Shown here: positions 22,162 through 31,848 of the stretch, in pieces | Layout of the letters: every line of letters begins with the position of its first letter | Numbering within the stretch: the first letter of the stretch is position 1 | Assembly: GCF_010183535.1 (NCBI RefSeq) | Contig: NC_071329.1 | Span: forward strand, 15,252,001-15,316,000 | Reading direction: 5' to 3' | Source: Caenorhabditis remanei | Lineage: Eukaryota; Nematoda; Chromadorea; Rhabditida; Rhabditidae | DNA length: 64,000 nucleotides | The notes under the pieces: model-generated | Databases searched by the model: none | What the model was told of the DNA's origin: nothing | The model's input: only the letters and a program-made list of their open reading frames with translations | Program-made: the position numbers and the translations under genes

Positions 22162-23567
22162 TCAAGATGGTGGGAGCCCGCATACTTCTCCAGTAATGCA
22201 TGTTGAATTATCTGATGTTCTGTCCTGATTGCACCTGAAATAAAATTCGGTATTGTAGCTGCATTATCAAAACAAAGAAGTTCCGACATTTTTTCTAACG
22301 ACAAAATGCAGACTCAGAGCAAAGTTACTAGTGAGTCTGCATTCTGACGTCACAAAAACTGTAGGAACTTTTCTTTTCGGCAATAATCTTCAGTTGTTAA
22401 AATCAATAAAAACCCACTGGATATTATCAATTCCACATGTTCTGTCACTATTAACTCGGAATGCAAGACAGTCAGCACCGGTTCCATCTGGCTTTCCAGG
22501 GTTGAATAGAAAGCCCGTCGGATTGGTAGATAGAGTTGGGTCGGCGAATGAGAAGGCCTAAAATATGTTATATCGAAGATTTTTCTTAAATTCAACTATA
22601 GAAAAGACTATCTAAAGATGGGAGATTTTATATAATTTTCTTGATATCTGGTTCCTTACACTTAATCCTTGACAGCTCGCATTTCCGACACATTCTGGTT
22701 TTCGAAAACCGGATACCCAAACGGCATACAATGGATATGAAGCATTGAACCAATTCCAACTATCAGCTCGTTCTGAAGACACTCTTAAAAATAATAAGAT
22801 TCATCAGCTTACCCTTGAGGAATTGAAACTCTTCCGGCGTATCGATTCCACTTAGAATACTAGTAGGCATCGAGGTACAATAAGATGCACTTGAAGTATA
22901 GTTTTTACAGTCGACGTGTACGACAAACTAGAAACATACATCATGCTAACTTCTCAAATAAAGTCAAACATACAGCCATACACCAAGGTCCCAATTCTCT
23001 CTTGAACATTTTATATCTATGATTGGGGCATAAACGTGGTCTCATTGATTGAAAATTCCAAAGTTGAGATGTTTGGTCAAATGAAACAGTGTACTCTACG
23101 GAAACTTCACGATCAGAAGTTCCATTTATCCCGATAATGAAATTCTGAAACAATGCGATGTAAACAACATGCTTCTGCGAAAAATCTGAATTCTTGTACC
23201 GTCTCTCCTATGGTATCATCTGCCGGACAAGTAGAAGCGTTCTCATTTTTCACTTTGTAAGCAAACTTGGATTCAATATCATTGCTCCTTTTAACTGTTT
23301 GCAAATCTCCAAACTCGAATATCTGACAGTTCCCATCTCCAATTGTATGGACAGCTACACACAAGTCGTTCCCAGTACAGTTGGTCAAACATTCCTCCCA
23401 GATAAGTACGAAACTGATGGAATTGACATAAACTTCAGGTGTTCCTCGTGTCACTATCATTGGACAGTATACCAGAATCTGAATTTAAAATATTGTCCTT
23501 AGACAATCTCTGCTGAATTACATACATTTGACTGGATGAAGAGAAATAATAGTTTATAGAGCAGCAT
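22162..23567 (-). CDS. CW/PAN_3 + C-type lectin-like protein, copy D
   Basis: Seven exons: 23526-23567, 23200-23478, 22974-23144, 22813-22927, 22660-22772, 22418-22557 and 22162-22234, giving 310 aa. Leader MLLYKLLFLFIQSN and ILVYCPMIVTRG group it with copy C. CTLD marks are present (GIDTPEEF, NASYPLYAVWVSG, CVGNASCQG, GADCLAF, CGIDNIQC, CITGEVCGLPPS). The last intron (22235-22417, 183 nt) is longer than in A-C and holds a short gcagactca/tgagtctgc palindrome. All phases agree. The 4 kb transposon ends 62 bp past its stop codon, so its 3' UTR is probably altered. Head-to-head with the second bHLH gene. Confidence 0.88.
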
Positions 23568-23762
23568 TAAAAAATGAGAAAATGAAAAGAGAAGTGAATA
23601 AAAAGCAAATGAATATGTTCTCGGAACATGCTCATTATTCTCAGAAACCATAGAGATCGGAAGATTGAAACATGATGTATTTCATGCTATGAGTTGTTTA
23701 TGTGTATTCAAGTGTACTTTGTTTCTGGTGGTTCAATTTCTACATTTTCTACTATGAGTATG

Positions 23763-24309
23763 TTAAAGGAGGACTGAAGTCATATTTTTTTATTTCAGAT
23801 TCTGATACTTCAGAAAATTCTGAGCAACTTTCATCATTGGAGCATGTGCTAAAAATCGCTCTAAATGCCCTAAATTCACGTTTTCCCGGCTCAAAAGGAG
23901 CCTAGATGGAAGAGTTTTCCCACGCGAATTTTTGCCCCTGTGTAGTCCTCTCGGACAAAATTATTTCTTTTTATTTCTCGATTTTTCGTTTTCTTGCTTT
24001 TTTCAACAAAAATTCGTGTTTTTTCAATTTATATCGTAAAAAAGAAGAAAAAACACGAACATTTGTTGAAAAAAGCAAGAAAACGAAAAATCGAGAAATA
24101 AAAAGAAATAATTTTGTCCGAGAGGACTACACGAGGGCAAAAATTCGCGTGGGAAAACTCTTCCATCTAGGCTCCTTTTGAGCCGGGAAAACGTGAATTT
24201 AGGGCATTTAGAGCGATTTTTAGCACATGCTCCAATGATGAAAGTTGCTCAGAATTTTCTGAAGTATCAGAATCTGAAATAAAAAAATATGACTTCAGTC
24301 CTCCTTTAA
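23763..24309. mobile_element. 547 bp near-perfect palindrome bounded by TTAA
   Basis: ttaaaggaggactgaagtca at 23763 and its complement ending at 24309. Almost every base of the left half is mirrored on the right, about a centre near 24035. TTAA at both edges fits a piggyBac-type target. It lies in the divergent region between lectin copy D and bHLH copy 2; the corresponding region of the C/bHLH-1 pair lacks it. Confidence 0.88.
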
Positions 24310-24973
24310 GTAAATCCATAGGGTTGGTGAACCCAAGCCACCTCGAGAATTGAGAAAGATATATACTTACTATTAGGAAGCAAGACAAAGTAGAATACAT
24401 TCCATTTGTTTATTAAAGTTACAATCAAGATGATAGACACTTTAAGATGTAGACTTCGTGGATCTCACACTCATTATAACAAAGACCTAAGACTGAAAAA
24501 TTCAACTCAAAAACAGACATTCGGACCTCCGGACGCCCAACATCAATTTTCAGACCGATCGTGGACAATTCTCGACAAGTTGTAAATGAAAAAAAAGGAA
24601 ATATGGATGAAAGAATATTTCCACGACAGAGTGTAACAGTGTATTCTCGCTAGTACAGTTATCACGACGAATCCAATCGATCCCCATTTCTCAGCCATAC
24701 CACAGATGACACAATCTGATATTCCACGTTTTCCCATGACTGTCAAAATATTCCAGTTCATTTGTTTTAGTGACATTTTGAGTGCAATACATGTCTCTTT
24801 GAATACAAAGAAATGGGGGTACAGGTGTGAGGTGAGATATCTTTGTCGGATGTCTCGGGCTCTGGGATGAAAGGGGCAGTCACCATCAGTAAGTCTTATT
24901 CTCTAGGCAATATTCTGTTCACTCATTCCTATTATTTTCCCATTACTGTTTTTATTCAGAGCCAACGAAGGGT

Positions 24974-25427
24974 ATGCCTGCTGTGAAAACAGAACAAAAA
25001 AAATGGACGAGAGCGTGCTGGAAAGGCAACTGTCAGTTGCTACAAAGCGATGAAGATGTGAGTTTCAAATTCTGCTATTCATTTTCCTATCCAATTTTTT
25101 TTCAGAGCCAAACAACGAAAGATTGCAAAGAGGGAGCGCGAAAGATGTGCAACGATTAATAAAGAATTTGACGCTCTGAAAGGGTAAGATCGAACAACGG
25201 TATGTCAACAATACAACATTTATTCCAGAAAGATTGCATTCCTGACAGCTGGAATACCCATGAAACAGTTATCAAAGAAAATGGTTCTCGAAATCGCTAC
25301 CGAATACATAACTCATTTGAAAAAAAATCTGAGATCTCCGAGTGTCGAACCAGCAGGATCCACAGGCGATTTAGTTGTTGATGACCATGACTACTTTGGA
25401 ACCACCGTCGAGGCAATGAGTGATTGA
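24974..25427 (+). pseudogene. bHLH gene copy 2, 5' frameshift (possible shorter product)
   Basis: The homologous exons are 24974-25057, 25106-25183 and 25229-25427. In exon 1, relative to copy 1, there is a net gain of four bases (an extra A in the A-run at about 24996 and three near 25010), so the original start runs into a stop in exon 2. An ATG at 25050, where copy 1 has CTG, is in the bHLH frame and would give MKIAKQRKIAKRERER, retaining the whole bHLH domain (94 aa). Exons 2 and 3 are otherwise open, with LSKKMVLEIATEYITHLKK unchanged. Either a pseudogene or a gene with a shortened N-terminus. AATAAA at 25516. Confidence 0.7.
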
Positions 25428-25603
25428 TTACTACTAATTTACAATCTCATTGTTTAAGTTTCAATAATAAGAATATTATGCTTCTTGTACCATTCTGTTG
25501 CAAAGCCATGAAACTAATAAAACGGATATGAATCTTTTTTATAATTAGGCGTAACTGATAACTAGGTGTACATATTATGTATACAATATAACGTTTATTT
25601 CAG

Positions 25604-25673
25604 AAACATTGCATTCCTGACTGCCGAAAAGTTGTCAAAGAAGAGAGTTCTCGAAATCGCTACCGAATACATA
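25604..25673 (+). pseudogene. Duplicated bHLH terminal exon, interrupted by a MITE
   Basis: Acceptor tttatttcag then NIAFLTAEKLSKKRVLEIAT; the exon is cut at 25673 and its remainder (THLKKTLTSRSVEPAG) resumes at about 26385 after a 711-bp insertion. Orthologous to the intact exon at 16776-16923. Confidence 0.75.
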
Positions 25674-26384
25674 CAGTACCGCGCAAAAGTATATTAAGTT
25701 TTGTCTTTTTCAGTTGAAAACGCCAATCTTTGAGATTGTGTCATTATAATACTTATTGTCCCATCAAGTAGATTTTTAATGGATCATACAAATCAAAAGT
25801 AGAGCTCAATTTTCGTAGTTGGCAACTTTTTTGTACGGACGCTCCCTAGCAAGTTACATATCGTCGAAGTAAATTCTCCCTTAAATCGACCAATTTCAGT
25901 GCAAATTAGTGCGATTTTTGAGCTGCCTCCTTAAAATGACCATAACTCTCTAGGAAGTGTCCGTACAAAAAAGTTGTCAACTGCAAAAATACTGTCGAAA
26001 AAATAAAGTTTCGACAAGGATTTTCAAAAAAAATTTCGCGCGCTGAAACGCGCAAGCGCATAAAGTTCTGGGCGGAACTTAAACTGCAAGCTTAAATAAG
26101 CGGCGCGGTTCTAATTCCAGTTGTTTTTTCCAAATAAAGAACCGCGCCGCTTGCAGTTTAAGCTCCGCCCAGAACTTTATGCGCTTGCGCGTTTGAGCGC
26201 GCGAAATTTTTTTTGAAAATCCTTGTCGAAACTTTATTTTTTCAACAGTAAAACACTACTTTCGATTTGTATGACCCATTAAAAATCTACTTGATGGGAC
26301 AATAAGTATAACCATGGCACACTCTCAAAGTCGGAACTTTTCGACTGAAAAAACTAAAACTTAATATACTTTTGAGCGGTACTG
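25674..26384. mobile_element. 711 bp palindromic Tc1-like MITE
   Basis: Ends cagtaccgcgcaaaagtata / tatacttttgagcggtactg. Nearly the whole element is an inverted repeat with a centre near 26125 (ggcgcggttct / agaaccgcgcc). The preceding TA and the rejoined exon sequence show a TA target with one later substitution. CAGT ends with a TA target are typical of Tc1/mariner derivatives. Confidence 0.85.
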
Positions 26385-26932
26385 TTACTCATTTGAAAAA
26401 AACTCTGACATCTCGGAGTGTCGAACCAGCAGGATCCACAGACAATTTCGTCGTCCTAATTTTAAAAAACATTTATCAAGTACGTATTTTACAGAATGTT
26501 TAAATCTTCAACATACATGAATCTGAAGTTTTCCAGAAATGAATGCTTGAGACAGATAAAAACCGAAACTTGTAGATTGATCATTTTTGTCATTAGGTAA
26601 TTCATACCAACTTCTACATATCATCTCTAAATTATCATTCTCAATTCTCCTTCTTTTCATAAGCAGAATTTTTATTTAACATGTTTTCCTTGTTATTTCT
26701 TAGTTGTCTACTTTTCATATATCCCTCTTTCTCTCTCCGACCAACAAGCTGCTGCGGGTGGCTTGGCCACCCAGATGACCTTTCATATTTGCTCGCCAGT
26801 CAACCGCTCTTCAGGCACTCGTTGTAACTTCGCGCTCGGCGAGCTATCGATACTCATTGTCATTGGAATCTCATCGATTCACTGTTCTATGTTGTATTCT
26901 TATATTCCGTAAGAAAAGAAAGCTTAGAAGTT
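26385..26932. other. Remainder of broken exon, then intergenic DNA and DUF3557 promoter
   Basis: About 26385-26456 is the tail of the bHLH exon. From about 26460 to 26690 it parallels 17100-17690. The final 230 bp are unique and probably hold the promoter of the downstream gene. Confidence 0.45.
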
Positions 26933-28485
26933 ATGAATTCAAAGCCATTGGCATATGAAAGCCTGAAATGTGTTTTGGAACATATGGATGGAACTAAACG
27001 GTTAGTTTATTTTTGTTTTCTAATTTAATCAATTGCTTTAGCTCCCTGACAACCGCACCGGTTGTTGGTGTTGCAATGGCTTTCTCTCATATGAATTCTT
27101 GTTTCTTTAGAATCCAAGCATCAATCTCAATGCCTTCGATTCGAACAGCTGAAAAAGCAGCACCTCTCAGAATAACCAATTTGCAATTCAAACCATATCG
27201 ATTTGAAGCGAACAACGACATTTATCAAATTGGAATAATTCGCAAATGCAAAGAACAAGATGGAAAACTTCTGACTATAATCGAAGAATGGAATGAACGA
27301 GGAGGTGTAAAGTGTGACTTGGATCGATTCGAAACGGAAGATAAATCATTCGAAAATACTCCATTTGAAGGGGATCTTGTAGTTGGAAATGCGAAATATA
27401 GAGAAAGAGAAGTGGCCGGAACAATCAGAGGTTTCGAGTATGATATAAAGTGTTTGATAGAAAAAAGAGCAACAATAAACGAAAAGAAGAGAAAAGTAAG
27501 GATAAGAAGATATGGAATAGACCCAAAGAAACCCTTGAATGACCAAATCAATTATCTTGAATCCAGAATTCAGCAAATGCGTCTGAGAAGTGAGAATGAA
27601 TCATCTCCATACACCCAATATATCCGATTCTCCATCAAGTCTGAAAACAGTGAAAAAGTCGAATATATGGAATACAACAAGAAATTGCACGAAGCAATGA
27701 AATATTTGATGCAGCGAGTATTTGGCGGACGTCTTCGGTCAATCAGAGTGAATCGATTCTCGGTGAATATGGCGAATGATACGATACTTCGATTTGTGAA
27801 GGAAACGAAAATGAAAATTGATAGACTGAAAATGGAAGAAGATGTGACGGCAGTAGTAAACTCTTTGGAATCAATTATAGACGAATCGAGTTATCCATTG
27901 AAGTCAGTTCAAATGAATATAAATACTCATAAACTTTACAAAGATGCTCATTTGCATCCGATTGTCAAAGAAAGCCAAGTGTTGATTATTCGTCAACGTG
28001 GATTTTGGAAACAGTCGGTTCCAACGAATAACAAAGTTTTTTGGAAGTTTGGATTAATTCAATACTCAATATTCACTGGTATCATCGAGAGTTGGTTGAT
28101 GAATGGTGGATCAATCGGATCATGTCACTCATTCTATATTAATCTTTGTAAATTCAATCTCATTCAGCGATTCATCGAATGGACTCTACAACTTCCGAAT
28201 GCAAAGAATGCGGAACTTGATGGAAATAAGTGAGTCGCTTATCACTAAAAAATTGATGTGTTATCATGAAACAGTCTTCCGAAAAATGTTTATTCTATAA
28301 AATTTATTTTCAGATGTGAGATTTTCAACACATGCATATCAATCCCTCTGAACGATACATCAGAAATGAACGTCTTCGGAGAAGATAATACCTGCGAAGA
28401 AACACCATGTTATTTAGACATAAAACCAGACATGTTTGTTCTCAAACTAAGAATCATGCCTATTGGAACGGTCCAACCCATCTGA
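26933..28485 (+). CDS. DUF3557 family protein
   Basis: Exons 26933-27000, 27111-28229 and 28314-28485 give 452 aa. The N-terminus MNSKPLAYESLKCVLEHMD is the hallmark of the nematode DUF3557 family, followed by MPSIRTAEKAAPLRI, and the C-terminus has the family's SEMNVFGEDN and LKLRIMPIGT motifs. No function is established for the family; it is often found in large recently expanded clusters. The start is fixed by the family N-terminus. Donor GTTAGT. Two acceptors are in frame: 27111 (chosen, matches the family) and 27042, which would insert 23 residues including a hydrophobic run. Intracellular by lack of signal peptide. It neighbours another DUF3557-like C-terminus at 30979-31450. Confidence 0.85.
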
Positions 28486-28723
28486 CCAACCCTTCTATCA
28501 ATCCAACTTTTTGATGTTGTCGATTTATCAACCTTCGGTAGCGCGGTCGGGTGGCTAACGTTTGAAAGCTCGGTCATATATCTAAAACTCGCAATACCGG
28601 AAATTGATATATTGATTATAATTGTTTGCATTCTGGTACAGAATTCAGCCAACAACCGCTCGAAATGTTTTCGGCAATTTATGTTTCATTATTTTTAATT
28701 CAATTTAAAACAGCATTCACAAC

Positions 28724-29844
28724 TCAAATAAAAAAATTTAAATCTTTAATATGCTGGGTAGATATGGACTCTTCTGCCTCATTCGAGTTAACGAAATCTG
28801 CCCATGGACAATTAACATGGACGGGTGGTTCTTCGAATTGGAATAGCTTGTTTCTGGAAAAAAACCTATATTTTTGGTCAGATACTACTATAGTTACCTT
28901 CTCGAATAACTTGTGAAATCAGCTAGCAAATCCTCCACCAAAACTCTGTTTGTTCGCTTTCTCGAACTGAAAAATATCTTGTTTTTGGTTTATTTGAAGA
29001 CTAACTTACATGAAGTTTTTGGTGGCACCTCTGATTTTCGTGACAAGCTGGCCCATTGTGAACACAGAGTCTGGGACTTTCAAGCCTTTTTGCAAGACTT
29101 GACCGAAAACATCGTAAAATCGTGTTTCAATTTGAGGGTATTGACACGATCTAGCGGAAACGGAAGTTCCATAGATGATGAAGAACGGGTCCCGAATGGA
29201 AACCTGTAAAGTAATTACATTTAAAAACTTTTCTAATTAGGTGTAACTGACCTCATTCAGAAGAGTGTTGATGGTTTTCTCTATTCCCTGTGTTACAGTC
29301 TCTCCTGAACACTGCTGCAAAACAGCAGGTGTCAGAAGAGAAGTGAGGAATAGAGATTTCCCACCTGGGAGGAACGCTCCAAGATCGTGTTTTTGAGCTG
29401 CTTTCAAATCGAAATGCACACCTCCCTCTTCATTTTCTGCATATCGTACATCTAATTTCTCATTGAATGCTTCCTCCACATCTTGTTCTTTTTTTTCTTG
29501 CTCTTGCCCTTCTTGCTCTTGTGCTTCTTCATAATAATGCTCCTCTCGTTCCCCTTCTTTTTCGACCTCTTCTTCTCTTCCATGACTTTTTTTTGTTTAT
29601 ACAGGTGAAAGGCGAGAGTATGAAGAACGTCCTGGATTCCTGTCGTTTTCACTTCTTCGGATTCCGACAGGAGCAGGAGATCGTAGAAGTCGATCTTCAC
29701 CTCATCTGCTTTCTGCATATTTTCCTGAATTTTTTTATTAATATATATTTTCTTTCAATTTTCATTTCGACATACGATGCATTCTCGTCTTGGTAGAAGG
29801 CGATCCCCTTCGAAGCAATGAAGCTGTACATGACGTGTAGCGGA
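28724..29844 (-). pseudogene. Unrecognised multi-exon gene with a homopolymer frameshift
   Basis: Five exons by splice site and phase: 29776-29844, 29252-29724, 29010-29203, 28898-28966 and 28724-28853. Three reading blocks are open and join in phase: DPFFIIYGTSVSARSCQYP, VPDSVFTMGQLVTKIRGATK, LVEDLLADFTSYSRR and FEEPPVHVNCPWADF. The 473-nt exon is one base short of a whole number of codons. Its first half (KADEVKIDFYDLLLLSESEE) and its acidic second half (EEHYYEEAQEQEGQEQEKKE) are in different frames, and the switch falls in the run of eight T at 29587-29594. So either a pseudogene or a sequencing error in the run. No ATG is assured; the 5' end is unresolved. I do not recognise a domain. Confidence 0.5.
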
Positions 29845-30118
29845 CTGAAAAAATATTTTTGTCATGCCGAAAAATACCGGTGAAAAGATTTTTTTGTTGC
29901 CGAAAAAAAAGTCGCCTAAATACCCCCGAAAAACACGAAAAAACGAAAAAGAATTGGAAAACAGTTACTCATAAAATGATAAAATGGGAAAAAAAAGACT
30001 TTTTCCGAAACCGACAGCCCTGTGGTCCGCAATATTGCGTCACTGTGTTGGTACTTTTATACCGTAGTCCTCTTGAAAAATGATGACAATTTGTCAATAT
30101 CCCCCAGTGAATGTTTGA
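29845..30118. other. Gap between divergent genes
   Basis: AT-rich DNA with ccgaaaaa repeats. No gene seen. It would contain the starts of both flanking uncertain genes, neither of which shows a convincing first exon. Confidence 0.4.
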
Positions 30119-31450
30119 GGAAAAGCGGAGCAAAGCTCGAGTCGGACCTCAAAACTTTATTTTGGACCGATCGGAAACGAAACCAGTGAGTTTCTTCGTT
30201 TCCCAATATTAACAAAATTTTCATACCTAACAAAATTTTCATCCAGAGCAAGACCTCCGCTCGATCTTGAAAGACTTTGGGTCAATCAAGAAGATGAGAT
30301 TCCGAGGAAAGTACAATTGCTTTGCCGTTCGATTTGAGGAAAAGAAGGATGCGGTGGATGCGATTCACGAATCCCACCAAGAAACATGGAACCAGATGAC
30401 AAGATGCGAATGGAACCGGGTTTCATTCAGAAATCAGATTCTGCCACCTGGAATTGCTGGATATCCAGCTCAGCAAGCGATTTTGACGTACTTCGAAATG
30501 AATATCAGGTAAGTAAGTACTGTAAGTACTTTATTTTTCACAAAACAAATAGTAAATACTTTAATTTCAGACACAAATGCAACCATTTCATCACCTTCTT
30601 CCCCCATCCACCACAAAACTCCAAGAAGAGCGACGACACTTGAGTTCACTCCTGGCTTTGTTTCAATCAACAACTCAAAGTATCGTCATGGGCGACTGGA
30701 AAAAGTGATGGGACCAGTCCCAAAGGACAACGAGGAGGTGATTGTGTTGGTGGATTACATGGTCGTCTCTGGAATTCAGGATGCCATCCCGAATTGGATT
30801 CAAATTCGTACGAATCGATTGAAGATCAACACCCCATTCTGGATTTTCGAGGAGGCCGTATCTCCCAGACTGGCACTCCCGATTGAATCAGTCACCATCG
30901 TGGATCCCCCAGCGGTGAATACTGAAATGGTGAGATACTACTGTTTCTAAAATTTAAATAACACTTTAATAATTTCAGATTCGAGCCACCAGATTCGTCT
31001 CGTTCGAGGACACTGGAACCATGGAGAGATCACTCCTGGACATTCTTCGCGAGCTCCCACACAATCCAAGCATTCAATTGGAGATACAGGAGAGACGGTC
31101 GTTCCCGAATGCCGACTTCATTCAAATGATTCAGGTATAAATTTGTTTTAAAAATTGAATTTTCTAGACATTCTTATTTTCAGACGTGGATTGAGACTCC
31201 TCAACAAATCGGTAGAAGGTTCTCGGTGAACATCCGATTCAACTGGAGACTCCAGAAACGAATCCAAGAAACCTTCCCGATGTGTCAGAAGCAATGGATT
31301 CAGATGAGCGAGAAGAAGGCTTCTTCTCGTCGAGGCATCTCCATCGACACTTTTCCAGACCAGAGACTCGTCATCCACGGAAGAAATGGAATGGATGGAG
31401 TCGAGAAGCACACGTGGACGACAATGGAAGTGTTTCCACGACACGTCTGA
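30119..31450 (+). CDS. RRM-like N-terminus with DUF3557-like C-terminus; model has a phase conflict
   Basis: Exons 30119-30185, 30247-30508, 30571-30929, 30979-31134 and 31184-31450. The first two join (phase 1) to an RRM-like fold: RNP2-like KLYFGPIGNET, then LRSILKDFGSIKKMRFRGKY and CFAVRFEEKKDAVDAI, suggesting RNA binding. The third exon reads VSINNSKYRHGRLEKV and VIVLVDYMVVSGIQ, weakly Tudor-like. Exons 4 and 5 have FIQMIQTWIETPQQIGRRFS, resembling the C-terminal half of DUF3557 proteins. Exon 2 ends in phase 2 but the long frame of exon 3 needs phase 1; a poor acceptor inside exon 3 (ctccaag, exon from about 30627) would solve it. No in-frame ATG is seen upstream because of a stop at 30116. 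AATAAA at 31590. A real gene with hidden exons or a decaying one. Confidence 0.5.
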
Positions 31451-31848
31451 ATCCATTTCTCTCTTCTTTTTCGTTCCCGTCCTGATCTTCATTCCAGTCC
31501 AGATTTCTCGCACTCCCCGTTTCACTTGTTCGTCTAATCCCGTTGTTTTTGTTTCAACTAAACCTATTATCTACTTTTTTCCAAAATTGAATAAAATCTG
31601 AGATTATCATTTCTCATCATACTCAATAAAAAGACAAAGAAATTAAATAAATACCTATAAAAAGGGGGAAAAAGTCATATACAATAAATTATGAATCGCA
31701 AAAGAGTTCTATCACAAATCAGTTGGGGGGAAGCAGAAAACGAGGAAAAATTATGCAATAAAATGGATTTTTGAAGAGAAATAGACAAATACTCGTATAC
31801 AATTTACAGAAAACGAAGCGAAAAGTGAAAAAGAATAATTTAAGAGAT
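31451..31848. other. Convergent 3' regions
   Basis: 3' ends of the plus gene (AATAAA at 31590-31595) and of the large minus gene (stop at 31849). No other feature seen. Confidence 0.5.

Noticed and set aside
29452..29600. Lys-rich continuation KKRSKKKGNERS
   Set aside because: The alternative frame is acidic and continues in phase into the downstream exon; the Lys-rich reading ends at a stop and is the result of the frameshift.
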